Below are positions 35,730-48,028 of a stretch of DNA of 64,000 bases, in pieces (the stretch's first letter is position 1; each line of letters begins with the position of its first letter). The stretch covers positions 1,798,001-1,862,000 of the forward strand of contig CM038907.1 in NCBI GenBank assembly GCA_021904315.1. Direction: 5' to 3'. This DNA is from Sphagnum magellanicum (lineage: Eukaryota > Streptophyta > Sphagnopsida > Sphagnales > Sphagnaceae). Both the position numbers and the translations under genes were made by a program. The notes beneath the pieces are model-generated. The model was not told where the DNA came from, made no database searches, and saw nothing but the letters and a program-made list of their open reading frames with translations.

Positions 35730-36000
35730 TTTGTTGTCTAGAATTAGGAGCTTGAATTGCAATTTCTGCATGAATTTGTTGTGTAGAATTGAGGAGCTTG
35801 AATTGCAATTTCTGCATGAATTTGTTGTTTAGAATTCAGAGCTTGAATCGCAATTTCTGCATGTATTTGTTGTCTAGAATTGGGAGCTTGAATCCCAATT
35901 TCTGCATGAGTTTGTTGTCTAGAATTAGGAGCTTGAATTGCAATTTCTGCATGAATTTGTTGTCTAGAATTAGGAGCTTGAATTGCAATTTCTGTATTTG
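35730..36000. repeat. 45-bp minisatellite, six copies
   Basis: Copies of GAGCTTGAATTGCAATTT followed by CTGCATGAATTTGTTGTCTAGAATTAG begin at 35748, 35794, 35839, 35884, 35929 and 35974. Spacing is 45-46 bases. As 45 is a multiple of three, both strands show periodic 15-residue ORFs (minus strand IQAPNSRQQIHAEIA), but nothing else marks a gene. Confidence 0.85.
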
Positions 36001-36303
36001 CCACACAAGAGATCTGTGAACCCTTGTTAGGGTTTAGTTGACAACCCGAAAAGGTGACACCCAATCATCCAATTCTACTCTTTTGGTTTTTGTTGTTGAA
36101 ATCCATTGGGTGTTGGAGTGTATTGTTTCATTGTTTGAAAATACACACTCCAGTTATGAGATCAACAATTTTGGGAAGGCTATATGTATGGTGAGACAAT
36201 TGTGCAAAGGCTTTGTTGTTCCATCCAGAAACCGTCCACAGACTCAATCAATCCGACATCATGTCTCCTTGAACCAATTGCAAGTTTTGTGGTTATTGTA
36301 ATA

Positions 36304-36344
36304 ACACTGGGGTTAGGGTTTGGCCCTAACCCTAACCCCAGTGT
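36304..36344. repeat. Inverted repeat with telomere-type core
   Basis: ACACTGGGGTTAGGGTT is followed after a few bases by its reverse complement, ending CCCCAGTGT. It is a near-perfect hairpin of about 17-base arms containing TTAGGG-like units. Confidence 0.8.
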
Positions 36345-37824
36345 ACCTACTATTTCCTTCAAGTAGGAAGTGATGACAGCATGAGTGAGTGAGTTGCATG
36401 TGTTGCTCGATTTCATTCCTGAATGCCACAAGATCTTTGCCAGGGCTGGTGGCGACAATGGGTGGGCAATCAAGTGTGATGGAGGTCATGTTGACATCCA
36501 GTACGGGTCTGCTTGGAAACCCCTAATTGAATTGTATAATAATCATAAAAATAAAAGCTTTTTCCTTCACAATTTCCAATTGGATTATATATATTCAGAA
36601 AGCTGATCTTTGTTGGGACTTACAAAATATGCAAGTACTAAAGCCCGCCCCATCTTGACAACAAATCGTTCAAAGGCATTTTTCTCAGCTTGGGTGAACT
36701 AAAAAGAAGGTTAACTTAGGAGTATTTCAGAGCAGCAATGTAGGGATTTTATTGGCCTAAGGACATTGTGTTTAGATTCGTTATAGAGGATAGTAGCTTA
36801 AGGGATTTTGGCCCCTAGGTAATAATAATAGGTCTATTTTTATATGAGGATTTTTGAAAGATGATATTTTGGCGTGTGTTGAAACTTGAGACTAGTTATA
36901 GAGTTATAATATCTTGAAGGATTTTGGTTTATTTTAGGGGGTTTTTGGAAGATTATATTTTTGCATGGTGAAATATTTGAGTTCTCATAATTCCTCTTTT
37001 GCCTTAAGATACTTTTTAGCAAGGCCACAGTGTGACATACCCCTTGTTAAATTCTAAGCACTGCCATGTGCAGCCTAATCTGCTTTGAGAGCTGGTGTTA
37101 ATCTTATCATCTAATCACTATATTTTCACAGGGCCAAATTCCATGTATTGCCTTATTATGTAACCAGGATGGATTCAGCAATAGAAACCCCATTAATCAG
37201 TCACTCATCCATCATTTGCAATTTAATCTTGAGTCAAACATGAAGGGATAACTGGAAGTGATTGCAATATACCTTAGTGCATTTTCAAGTTTAGCAGCAA
37301 TTAAATTATTTTTGGAAATGCCAAAAAAATAGAAATTATCTGTTTGAAATGTCCCAAAAAAAATCATAATACAAGGGAGGGAAAAATACAAAAATTGGTG
37401 GAAACTTGGGAGTTTCTTCCAAGGTTAATTCACCATTACAAAGGAAGTATCCTATGATTGACAATATTTCTCGACCCTATATTTTGGTAGAACAATACTT
37501 CTCCCCACTTTTACACAAAATAAATAAATACATATATTTTAAAAGAAATCTCTCTTTGTAAAAAGCCTCAATATGTTAGAGGTTCAGAGTCCAAAGAACT
37601 TACCAAAGAAGTTGCTTATATTTATTGCCAAATTTTCATAAATTATTTTATTTACTGCCAAAGTGAATTTTGAACAATAAAATAATTATTCAACACCCAA
37701 ATGCAAAAAACAATACTACGGGTATGTATGGTAAGTGTTCATTGGTGAGTGTGGTATGGTTGAGATTCCTAACCCTATGGGCCAGGCTTAAGGTTTCAAA
37801 AGATACAATGATGAGTTATATATT

Positions 37825-38060
37825 GGGTATTTTGTAGCTTGGGTTAGGGGTGTATTGGTAACATGTGATATGGGTATTTTGTAACTTGAGTTAAGGGTGT
37901 TTTTGTAACTTGAGGTTAAGGGTATTTTGATAACTTGGGTCAATGATATTGGGGTAACTTAGGGTAAGGGTAATTTGGTAACTTGGGTCAATGATATTTG
38001 GGTAACTTGGGGTTAAGGATATTTGGGTAACTTGGGGTCATGGGTATTTTGTAACGTGGG
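37825..38060. repeat. Short tandem repeat GGTATTTTGTAACTTGGGTTAA, about nine diverged copies
   Basis: Units of roughly 22-30 bases with the recurring core GTAACTTGGGT. No ORF is maintained. Confidence 0.75.
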
Positions 38061-38324
38061 CTGTTCTGACACATCTCTTAATATATGTCAGAGACAACAT
38101 GACCCCTAGGTATGTGGTACACTAGCTAGTGGACTAAAGTTAAAAACTAGTGGGAGAAATCAACTATGGTGAGCATATTTTAGAAACGTTCCAATTTCAA
38201 GGACGACAGGCTTCTGTCTGACAAAGCTGCATGGTCTGGTTAGGTTTGTGTATGGTTCAAGTCACACACCCTAGACTATATAGCTCTTGTTTCATTCTAG
38301 GAGAGAGGTTGTTAAAAACTCAAA

Positions 38325-38375
38325 GCACCTCCTCCTCCTCCTCCTCCTCCTTCTTTTCTTCTTCTTTTTCTTCCT
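38325..38375. repeat. (CTC)n / polypyrimidine microsatellite
   Basis: Run of CTC units grading into TTC and TTTTC. It codes for poly-Ser only by chance. Confidence 0.7.
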
Positions 38376-38679
38376 TTTTTTTCTGGGGGAAATTTAACAA
38401 AGATTTCCCTAATAAATCATCATTCACATCTTTCACAAACATTTCCCAAAATTAAAGAAAGAGAGAAGGGAAATGGGGAGAGGGAATTTTTTGGGGAATG
38501 AACTTCACCATTTTTAATATGTGTAATACAAGTGTGGGGTTGGGGTACAGCCTCTTTTTTTTTTACTGGTGAGATTTTTCCAAAATAAAATATTTTCCAA
38601 AAAAGTAAATTTGAGGATGAAGTGATTTAGGAGAGTTTCCAATAGTCAAAAAGAGAGGGAGAGAAAAAAGAAGAAGTAG

Positions 38680-38880
38680 AAATCACCAAATTTTTATGTT
38701 TGATTTTTGGTGTGTAGCCATAAATATAGAAAGTTGATTAAAAAAATTTGTACTTTTCATCTGATTTATAGCCAGATTCCTAGGGATGATTGCCACTTAG
38801 GCTACCCAAAAAAAAAAAAAAAACCTAAAAATAACATTGGTTGGGTAGTTTACATAGCCTAAGTTATAAAATCAGCGTGT
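38680..38880 (-). mobile_element. Interspersed repeat, copy A of a CAGTG-ended family
   Basis: In reverse orientation it carries the family words GGCTAC, ATCTGGCTATAAATCAGATG, then TTAATC, then GGCTACACACCAAAAATC. These are shared with copies at 40936, 46032, 59790 and 60027. No coding capacity. Confidence 0.5.
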
Positions 38881-39431
38881 GATTGGGAAGCAGGCTTCAT
38901 GGTGTGGGGCACAACTATGGTTATGAAAAAATAGAGTTGCACACTAACAATAGCTGCTTGAATTTGAGATCACATAAAAATTGGAGATCTGTTTTAAAAT
39001 TGCAATAGGCTATGTGATCTCTCAAACAACTATGTGTGAGAAGGATATGAATAGGCTTGGAGAGTAATTTAATTGTTGCAAAGTATTGTGACCTAAAAGG
39101 GGGGTTATTTTAAAACAAACTTACTCACTTTTTTCCTTTGTTGCCACACACACAGTTCACAACCCCCAGGCATCTTGGAAGTGGTCAGGGCTGCTGTCCA
39201 AAGTTCCATACTAGATAGATGGATAGATACTCCAGACTCTAGCAGACCCCATGCACATCAAGAAGGATAGATAGGTAGGAGGAGCTTGGAGGAGGAGCAG
39301 GAGGCAGGAGAGACCCCACTCTTGAAAAAATCTCTCCCTCCCTGTTTGCTTGTTGCAGCCTTTGTCTGAATGAAACTTGACTGGGGAGTGGGAGGAGGGG
39401 AAGAAGCGCAATTTAATATCTCTCCCTGGCT

Positions 39432-39483
39432 CTGGGGTGTGTGTGTGTGTGTGTGTGTGTCTCTCTCTCTCTCTCTCTCTCTC
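39432..39483. repeat. Compound (GT)n(CT)n microsatellite
   Basis: About a dozen GT units followed directly by about a dozen CT units. Confidence 0.9.
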
Positions 39484-39599
39484 GGCCTCCTCCTCTCCTC
39501 CTCTTTCATATTTTCAGCAACCCAAATGGGTTGGGGTGAAAAATTGGGGAGTTTGGAGACTGTGAGTAGAGAATTGGGGAGCTCTAAATAAGGCCGTGA

Positions 39600-39756
39600 T
39601 CATTGCTATAACAAAAGGTGTCTATATGTTAAGGGATTTCACTAAAATTTTGAGTGAATTCATTAGTTTTAATAAACTGGGACTAGTTGAAGAATAGTGA
39701 ATTCATTGATCTAGTGAATAGAAACCAGTGAATTGCACACACCTTTTATAATAATT
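39600..39756. mobile_element. Diverged CACTA-like MITE relic
   Basis: Shares with the element at 43794-43923 the words AACAAAAGGTGTC at the left, GATTTCACTA and GTGAATTCATT in the middle, and GTGAATTGCACACACC at the right. The ends are too eroded to define target-site duplications. Confidence 0.5.
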
Positions 39757-39883
39757 TAATAAAATATTTTTAAAATATTCTTGATCTTTGAACCTTGGCA
39801 TTGAGAATATTTCATTACCAAGGGTCAAGTAATTCAGGCTTTTGAAAATATTTTTCATAACTAGGCTAGTTATGGGAAATTTT

Positions 39884-40290
39884 GGTGTTGGGTGGTTCTT
39901 GACTTTTATGAAAAACCTTCTGAGTTTTGGTTCTTTTTTTAAAACATTAAAATAGTTTTGGTTTTGGTTCTGGTTTGGCTCTTGAAAAAAATACAATTCT
40001 GGTTTTGATTCCGGCTTTCGACTCTAGAATCAGATTTGTTTCTGGTTCTGGGTAGACTGGTCTGAAACCAATGGTTATCAGCCAGTTAACCAGCAGTTCC
40101 AGAATTTTTTTTCCCTGGGTATTTTCAAAAATTCTGGTTCCAGTTCCAGAACCATGTCCGGGTTCATTTCTGGTTCCAGAATTGGATCCAATTTTAAACC
40201 CGATTTTGATTTCCAGTTCCAAAAATCAGACCCAGTTCTGGTCTGGTCTGGTCTGGTTTGGTTTGGTTTGGTTTATGGCTCTCAGCCAAT
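39884..40290. mobile_element. Possible solo hAT-type end with GGTTCTGG subterminal repeats
   Basis: Begins GGTGTTGGGTGGTTCTT and then, for 350 bases, repeats GGTTCTGG, GGTTCCAG, CCAGTTCC and finally (GGTCT)n(GGTTT)n at 40230-40275. The terminus resembles those at 18441 (reverse), 42993 and 43199. No partner end or 8-bp duplication was found. Confidence 0.4.
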
Positions 40291-40935
40291 AGGATTGCTC
40301 TATTTCATTGGACTCTGGACCTTGGAACTTGGACCTTCATCTAAAGTGGCCCTAATTATGGGCACTCTAGACTCCACTTGGGTCCTATGGTAACTACCCA
40401 AGAATGTATCATCATGGTACCACACTTAGATATGGGCCAAATTTAATGTATAGGTACTGGAATTTTCCCTATGCAAATATTGGCTATATATACAAATAAA
40501 TACACGAGTAATTGGAAAAGAGGAAATTTGTGGTGTGAATTATTTTTGTGAGAGATAGAAATAGAAACACAATCAGGTGTTTTTTTCCTCAATTGACTGG
40601 TAATTATCCCCTTCATTAATTAGCATTAAATGGCAATTGTCCTAGGTGGGCTGTAGCATTTTTACAAAAAGTGTTGCTACAAGTGACAACCTAGGAAGCG
40701 CCGAGCTCTAGATGTGGCTAATTTAATTGTTTTTTATTTCGGAAATGGCCCAAAAAAATCTATTCGATTTTTAAAATTTTCACTTTTCTTATTTTCTGAA
40801 AAAATAATTCGCCAATAAAAAAACATTAGACACAATACTGGTTAACTAGGGAGGGAGGAAAGTGAGGGCACACATTAACTACTTCGCTCAATAATGCAAA
40901 TGAGACACCTGACGGACACCAACTGAAATATACAG

Positions 40936-41115
40936 CAGTGTTTTTCTGTCAATTTTGTGATGTAGCCAAAGTGGCTATGATCCACATGAAGATTTAGCCA
41001 AATTTGATTACAAGCTAAACATGAAAGTATAATTTTTTTAACATCCTTCCTTAATTTTTGGCTACCCTACATGAACCATGAATTAAAAATATGGGGGAAT
41101 CTTCTTAAATTTTGG
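40936..41115 (+). mobile_element. Interspersed repeat, copy B of a CAGTG-ended family
   Basis: Starts CAGTGTTTTTCTGTCAATTT and contains GATGTAGCCAAAGTGGCT and GATTTAGCCAAATTTGATTA. It aligns by eye with the reverse strand of 59790-59907. It may be a non-autonomous hAT-like element, given the CAGTG end. Confidence 0.5.
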
Positions 41116-42649
41116 TCAAATTATGGCTATTGGAAAAATAAATTAAATCACTTGATTTTAGCACTTTCAATTTTCTAATATAGCTTTATATATTGCCAGC
41201 AAAAAAAAAAAAAAGAGGCTGATGATAATAGCAACAAAACCACTATCAAATTTTTAAGGGTACTCCAAGCTATTCTTGTTTTCCCTCCCTTTTGCATTGA
41301 AAGGTGGGCAAACTATGAACATGTGTTCTTTGCAAGTCATTTAAAATCTAAAAACATGAAACAAAATCTAAAAACCTAAAAGAGAAAAAGACAAATGAAT
41401 GTAAAAATAATCAGATTCCAAAAACCCTCCATTCCTGGGATGAGTACAAAGTTCATGTTGAAGTCCAAAAGCCCTAGTCAACATTTTTTGGGCTTAATAT
41501 TGGTCACTAAGAGGCCTCTCTCAAAAAGGTGAAGGTATCAACCAATGTGGGGGCAAGTATTTGATTTTTTAAATAATAGTCAAAAAAATGATACAGGTTT
41601 TCAAAAAATAATAATAATTTAAGAATAGATCAAGAAAATTTTGGCATTTTTACCATGATACCAATGAAATATCATAGTACAAGGGCAGCTTCAACATTAA
41701 TTATATTATTTTCAGAAATGTTGAAATTCTCCACCAAAATAAAATTCAAAAAACCAAAATTTTGAGAAGGAAATTAAAGAATCTTTGAGAATATCCTGAA
41801 AATATTCTATTTTCGACCCTAATTAATTAATTAATTAATTGATAGGCATGCATGTACTACCGTGGTACTATGATATCCATCCCCCAATTCTTTTCCTAAT
41901 TTTAGTTTAATTCTCTCAAGACCACATCCAAACCCTCACATAAACACACACACACCATTCAATGTTCCAATGAGGGGGGTGTATGTGGAGGTGGAACTCA
42001 AGATGATGAAAGGTTTCAATATTGAGTTCTTATTATGTCTTTGAGAAGATCTTAGGTTGGGGGATGATGATGGATGAGAAGCTTGTTAACCGAAGGATGA
42101 TAATGGACAAGAAAATTCTAGCTGGGGATGAGGATGGATGAATTTTTTGTTCCATGGTCGAACACTATTTTCCCTCCATTAAACTGGATTTTGTGTCCCC
42201 AAGAGTCTCCACTAGTGCTGGCTGGATTGTATGAAATCCAATGAACGGGCAACGTAACCTCTCTTGTAAACCCTCCTACTTCTCACTCACACTACCTAGG
42301 TCACTAAACACTACCACCTATGTAAATATTGAGTAAGTATCCTAAGTAAGAAGTTCAGGAACATAAGTGATAGGTAGGTAAGGCACTTTGGTGACCACTA
42401 GGTAGGTAGATGCATGTGGATGGTTAGTGTAGAGGTAACCACCATGGTTAATTGTAGGACAGGAATACAATGCAAAAAGTATTTCTTGTCAACACATCAT
42501 CCAATCAAACATCATCCATCAAGGAGCAACAAGCTAGTCTAGCTAGCTAGTAGCTACACTCTTAGAGTCTCCAAACTCTCCATGCTTGAAGACACAACAG
42601 GCCTCATCCTAAACATCAAAACTGGGAACACGTGAAGAAAGGATTGAGT

Positions 42650-42726
42650 GGGTAGGTAGGTAGGTAGGTAGGTAGATAGGTAAGTAGATAGGTAGGTGAG
42701 TGAGTGAGTAAGTAAGTAGGTAGGTA
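42650..42726. repeat. (GGTA)n microsatellite with variants
   Basis: Runs of GTAG/GGTA units mixed with GTGA and GTAA. A poly(A) run of nearly 30 bases follows near 42790-42817. Confidence 0.8.
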
Positions 42727-42992
42727 TCTTCTGACAGGATTCAAGATCTCACACACACTGTCACTCACTGCAGCAAATATCTTGAAATTCAAAAAAAAAA
42801 AAAAAAAAAAAAAAAAAGACTTGCTGGGTTGTGTCAGATCTGCTGCAACTGGATGGGTGCTTATAAGAGGTCCAACTTAGCAGAGATTTGACCATGGGTT
42901 GAAAAGAAAGGGTTGGTCATTCACTCATTAACTCCCCTTTGTTCCCTCAGGTCAGGTGCCCTAGGTAGGGGAAAATCCTAGTACCTAGGTAC

Positions 42993-43400
42993 CAGTGTTG
43001 GGCGGGTATCTATCTACTTTTGAACATACCAGCTGGTGCTGGTATTGAATCTTTTTCTCTTGTTTTTTAATTCATACTTAGTAGGCAGGTACTTGTATAG
43101 AAAATAAATAAGTAATAGTCAGTTCTTTGATACCCGGACCACTATCCGTCTATATATCAGGACTTCATTGATATACCCGTCTGACACCCTTCCCTACCCA
43201 TGTTGGGTGGTTCTCTGTGCTTCTTCAAAGAAAGAGTTGACGGGTATAGGGACTGGGTTCAGGTTGGTATCCAGACCAATGAGTGGAGGTTCTAAAACAA
43301 CTTACAACAACACCAGTCTTGAACCTTGACTGGCGGTTCTCAAAAATCATAGAACCAGTTCTCACCCTTAACCCGAGTTCTCAAAATTTGATGATAAGGA
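42993..43400. mobile_element. Two nested hAT-type ends
   Basis: CAGTGTTGGGCGGGTATC at 42993-43010 and ATGTTGGGTGGTTCTC at 43200-43215 begin two similar segments in the same orientation. The second is followed by GGTTC-rich sequence to about 43380. Same end type as 18441, 39884 and the cluster near 12 kb. Boundaries on the other side are not seen. Confidence 0.4.
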
Positions 43401-43793
43401 GGGGCGGATGAAACCCTAGATAGATGGAACAACGCTATCAATCATCGAAAGTTGAATAGGACAAAACTTTTGGCAGTTGATTGTGATGTGAAGTACAAAT
43501 TTGTCTTTCCGGGACATTTGTGTTCATGGTTTTTGTTTCTCGCTTGTTATAAGAAAGGCAAGGATTCACTCTTGACAACACTTGCTAAATCATGGGACGC
43601 TCTCTTTAGGTGCATCTTTTGTGGTGTGGATGCTTCCTCATTGAAACATTGATGTATTGTTTGTCGAGTTATGGAGCTCGTGTTAGAAATAAAAACGTGC
43701 GATTGTTTCAAGGATACATGTAGAGCTAAATTGAATTGTGCAGAATTAGGATTGAGGAGGTTGTTTTTTTGTGATTTGGTTTGTTCATAGATT

Positions 43794-43923
43794 CACTACA
43801 ATAAAAGGTGTCCCCTATACGCTGAGTGATTTCACTAGATTTTGAATGAATTCATTGATTGTAATGAATTCAATGGTCTAGTGAACATGGACTAGTGAAT
43901 TGCACCCACATTTTGTAGTAGTG
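43794..43923. mobile_element. CACTA-like MITE with 3-bp target duplication
   Basis: A 130-bp element whose ends are CACTACAATAAAAGGTG and, in reverse, CACTACTACAAAATGTG. It is flanked on both sides by ATT (43791-43793 and 43924-43926). CACTA at the tip and a 3-bp duplication are the marks of the CACTA (En/Spm) superfamily. It has internal copies of TAGTGAA and GAATTCA. No coding capacity. Confidence 0.8.
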
Positions 43924-46031
43924 ATTGCATCCTTGAAAAGAAATAATATTTTGCTACGCTTTGTATCTCTATAGGAAGGATGCATTGTAGTAGAGATGGG
44001 TTGATGATAGGAAGGTGATGAAAGTTTTAAGGATCTCGAGAGCAATCATGAAGCCTATCATTAGTGTGTGGGATTGGTTGTTTTGTTTGGTTTGTCAATT
44101 CCTTAGTCACTAAGAGAGAGAGAAGCACCTAGTTTTTTGGGAACTTTGAGGGAGCATGGGACTTCTGTAGTAAGTTATGCTTTGATGGGATTATTGAGAA
44201 GTGTCAACTATTCCTTGTCCAACTTTCTGAATTGATCGTAGGGGTTTTGATATTTCCTTGTTGTGCAATGGTGTTTGTTTTGAGTTGATCAAAATGTTAA
44301 ATTACTATTAAAAAAAAATTGTCTGAGTTTTGTCAAATTGTGCATTATGTGTTGTGTGTGAATGTTGTATGTGTGGTAGTTGGTGGGTTTGTGACAAAGA
44401 GATACATGGTCATGATTTGCCGATGTTCAAGAGAATGAGGTCAGAGGGTTCTAATTCTTGGAAACCCACAAAATTAAAGTTAGCAGTGACATAGTTGTTC
44501 TTGGAATCAAAATCTTTATGATCATATGATATCACTCATATGTTGTAAAATTCAATTCTATTTTGTTGAATTATTTGTCATAGTAAAACCGTTTTTTTTT
44601 TTTTTTGTTATTGAAATTTTAATAACTAGGGGTTAGAAAAAATTGTTGCAACCTCCTTGTCAATTCTTTTATGAAACCTTGACAATTCATTGAAAACTTT
44701 CAAAAACCTGGAACCAGAGGTTCTTTGGATTTTCAAATTCTTCAAAAACCTAAAATTGGTTGTTTTAATTCTCCAAAAAAAAATAGCCTAATGAGTTTTG
44801 AGTTTATGATTTCTAGAATTTTCAAATTTTGGATTTTCGGGGGAAAATTTTAACATTTAGGTGATTTTTCAAATTATGGGTGAAAATTTTCAGAATTCCA
44901 GTGATTTTTCAATTTTTGGTTAGAAAATTGACACATGTGATGTTCCTTTGATTTCTAAAAGTTTTAAAGTACCAAAACCAAAGGTTATTAGCAACATCAA
45001 AGAACTACACAAGACTAGTTTATTGTTTATTCCCACTTCCATAAGGTAATTGTTGTTTATTTTAATCTTCATGGGTTCAAAATCCCATAGGGGTTTAAGG
45101 TTTAAACAATATGGGCTCTTGATGAAATAAAGTTTCAAATATGGTGCTAGTATGTATATGGCTCACCCTTGTGCCCTTAATACTATGTACATAATTTTGT
45201 CCACTATTGATTTTTGCAAATTGTTTATTTATTTATTTCTTTGTTTTGTTTTAGCGGGGGCACAAATGAACAAAATATATTTCAAAGAAGAAATAACAAC
45301 ATTTTTTCTTTCTTTCTTGAATTGAGAATAAATTATGACTTCCTTTTGTGCAAAGTGGAGGGTTTAGAACTTAAGAGATAAAACTTCAAGACCAAAGGGA
45401 GGAAAAAAACCACCTCAAGCACCTAAGGCTAGTGTAATTGGTAGGCATATTGCAACACAATAAAAACTAAATTGTCAAATGATCAACACAATTGGCTACC
45501 GTTGTAAAAGAAACAAATAATGAAGACTTATGTAGGCCATACAACTCAATTCTATTTAGTGGTGAACAAAAAACCATGTTGTTGATTTTTCCTCATGTGG
45601 AAAAACTGTATTAGAAAATAGAATCTCATCCATTAGACAATCTTACAATTACATAGGGCAAGAATGGCCTTTATCTTTTGTGTGGTTGGAATTTTTCATC
45701 TAAAAGATGAATGTGTCTTTCTATAAGCTCAAATTACTTCCAATAAACTTGGTTTCTGAAACCCTAATCTTAACCCCCCCTAATCCTTTGATTTCACTTG
45801 ATTATCATTGAAATTTTCATCCATAGTAGAAACTAATTTTTATTGAAACCTAATATGTGTGAATCAAAAATCAAAATTTATTAACATATTTGTCACTATA
45901 AAAATGTACAAATTTCTTTAAATCCTCACAACCAATAAACATCATTACCCAAGTGTTTGATTTTAATTTCCTTGCTATAAGTACATCTCCTTAATTGTGG
46001 ATATTCTCACCATGGTTTATTCCATCAAACC

Positions 46032-46160
46032 CAGGGTTTTTTTTTCCAATTTTGTGATATAGTTAAAATGGCATTCATCCATAATACAATTTAGCCAAAT
46101 TTGATGATAAGAAAATATGAATTGTTTTAAAAAAATCTAGCATGGACTTCTATATTTTTA
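46032..46160 (+). mobile_element. Interspersed repeat, copy C of a CAGTG-ended family (diverged)
   Basis: Begins CAGGGTTTTTTTTTCCAATT and carries AATTTAGCCAAATTTGATGA, matching copy B in order and spacing. More eroded than copies B and D. Confidence 0.45.
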
Positions 46161-47335
46161 GCTACCTTTTGGAACTTATGATAGATTATGACAAAAAAAA
46201 TTATTGGATTATTTGAAAAAATTGGCAACTTGATAAATTCAAAAACCTTAATTTTCATTAAATTGAAAAAAAAACCTTCATTTGATGAAATTTTGCCCCA
46301 AATTTTTTTTTGATCACACCTATCCCATTTTTGTACACAAAGTACTTAACATTTCATTTTTCTCTTCCTTATAACACATTACAAGACGTTGAAATTCTTG
46401 GCCATATAATAATTAGCTCTCCATTGATATGGGAACTACAACTATTTTAGGTTCAATTTCTTTCTTTTTGGTCCCACTCATATTTAATCTCCTTCTATCT
46501 TCATTTTGCACCATAGTTATTAATTATGTAGATAAATTCAATTTAATGTCACATATTTTCTTAAGGAAACATTGAAAACCCAAAATTTGGAAACATGACA
46601 AAAGTTGGTTCATTTCACATGGTTTTGATGTTTCTAATGTTTCTAATTCTTTTGCCTTGCATGTTTCAACATACCACACTCAACCCCAATTCCTTGATAT
46701 ATCAATTTCAAAATTAGGTTTTGGATAATATATAGTTGGGAACATTATGAAAAATCATGAATGAGATCTTTTTGGAAGGATTATAAATTATGAGTGAAAA
46801 GACCCCTCATCTATAATCATGTTCCAGTGGTCCATGGACATGAAAAACCCACTCATTTCTTTAATGGTAATTTTACGCAATGCTATACATATATATTCTA
46901 ATGGTGTATATTAATATATATTATAACGTTGAATTTTTATTAATTTTCATATTTAGTACATTCAGAAAATTTTCCTAGTTAATGTATTTTTTTAAAAAGA
47001 AAGGAGCTTACACCTACCACTTGAGAGTGAAGAGAAAATATGTCTATTTACAAGTGTAAGATCCTTCACGATGTTATGGAGTAGGTGCAAGATCATATTT
47101 AAACGTTTTCCCCAATGTCTCGTGATCTATGTGTATATTTAAGTTTGTGATAATATTTGCCTGATGTTTTCATGATTTCAAGTGGAGGACATTTGAAAAC
47201 TTAGGGCCAAACTTGGCAATGGCCTTATCCTAGGGCCTTTATTTTGGGAAGACCCACCTTAGGATTCTATGGTCCATTTATTAGGTGTTTGATGATGCAA
47301 ATTTCACCCCCTTTGTTAACAAGGTATTATAAATA

Positions 47336-47540
47336 GGCTACTTTTAGTTATTTTAAACCATTCCACCCTAGGTTACTTTTGATTATTTTAAACCATTCCA
47401 CCTTAAGTTACTTCCAACTTATTATAGGCTATTCTAGATAGGCTATTTTTGGTTATTTTAAACCATTCCACCCTAAGTTACTATTAACTATTATAGGATA
47501 TTATTGGTTTTTTTAAGTTATTCAACCCTATGCTATTTTT
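47336..47540. repeat. Tandem TTTTAAACCATTCCACCCTA units
   Basis: Three recognisable copies of a unit containing GGTTATTTTAAACCATTCCA begin near 47336, 47375 and 47445, with further GTTACT and TATTATAGG words. They resemble the array at 30.1-30.7 kb. Confidence 0.6.
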
Positions 47541-47939
47541 TAATTTTTAAGCTATTTTTTACTATTCACATTTTTACTAGTGTACTAGCCAACATCAATG
47601 TAATATTGTGACCAAAAATCCATATTGGGTTTACATTTATGTGACATAAACCAATTAATGGCATTGAAACACCATTTTGGGTTGCAACAAAAACAAACAC
47701 CTATATATCTAATTTTTTCAGTTGCATAGCCCATTTGTTTAATAGTTGTAAAATGTCTCAAGTTAATTAGGTCCAAAACATAGAGTCCCAATTCAACTAT
47801 GAATGGATTATATAAACTACATAATGAATTGGGTCCATTACATACTGAACCAATTCTATTATAATAGATTCAATGAACTATATAGTGAAATAAGTCTACT
47901 ACATAGTGACCTAGTTCACCTATGGTGGATTGACATTTA

Positions 47940-48018
47940 GGGTTAAGTAAAGTTATTTCACTATGAAAGCCCCATAGTGATTTAGGTTAATGAATTGTGC
48001 CCACATTTTGTACTATTG
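47940..48018. mobile_element. CACTA-like MITE right end abutting the mitochondrial insertion
   Basis: GAATTGTGCCCACATTTTGTACTATTG matches the right end of the element at 43794-43923 apart from a few bases and stops about ten bases before recognisable large-subunit rRNA sequence. The left end is not clear. It may have interrupted the rRNA copy. Confidence 0.5.
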
Positions 48019-48028
48019 TTTAAAATAT

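Noticed and set aside
35748..36000. CRISPR-like array of 45-bp units
   Set aside because: Units are contiguous with no unique spacers, and the context is a plant nuclear genome; this is a minisatellite.
36385..36606. 73-codon plus-strand ORF with an ordinary amino-acid composition
   Set aside because: No family resemblance, no convincing splice partner and no neighbouring exon. It could be a gene fragment but cannot be supported.
43452..43652. 66-codon plus-strand ORF
   Set aside because: Lies between transposon-like ends and a MITE, with no recognisable domain.
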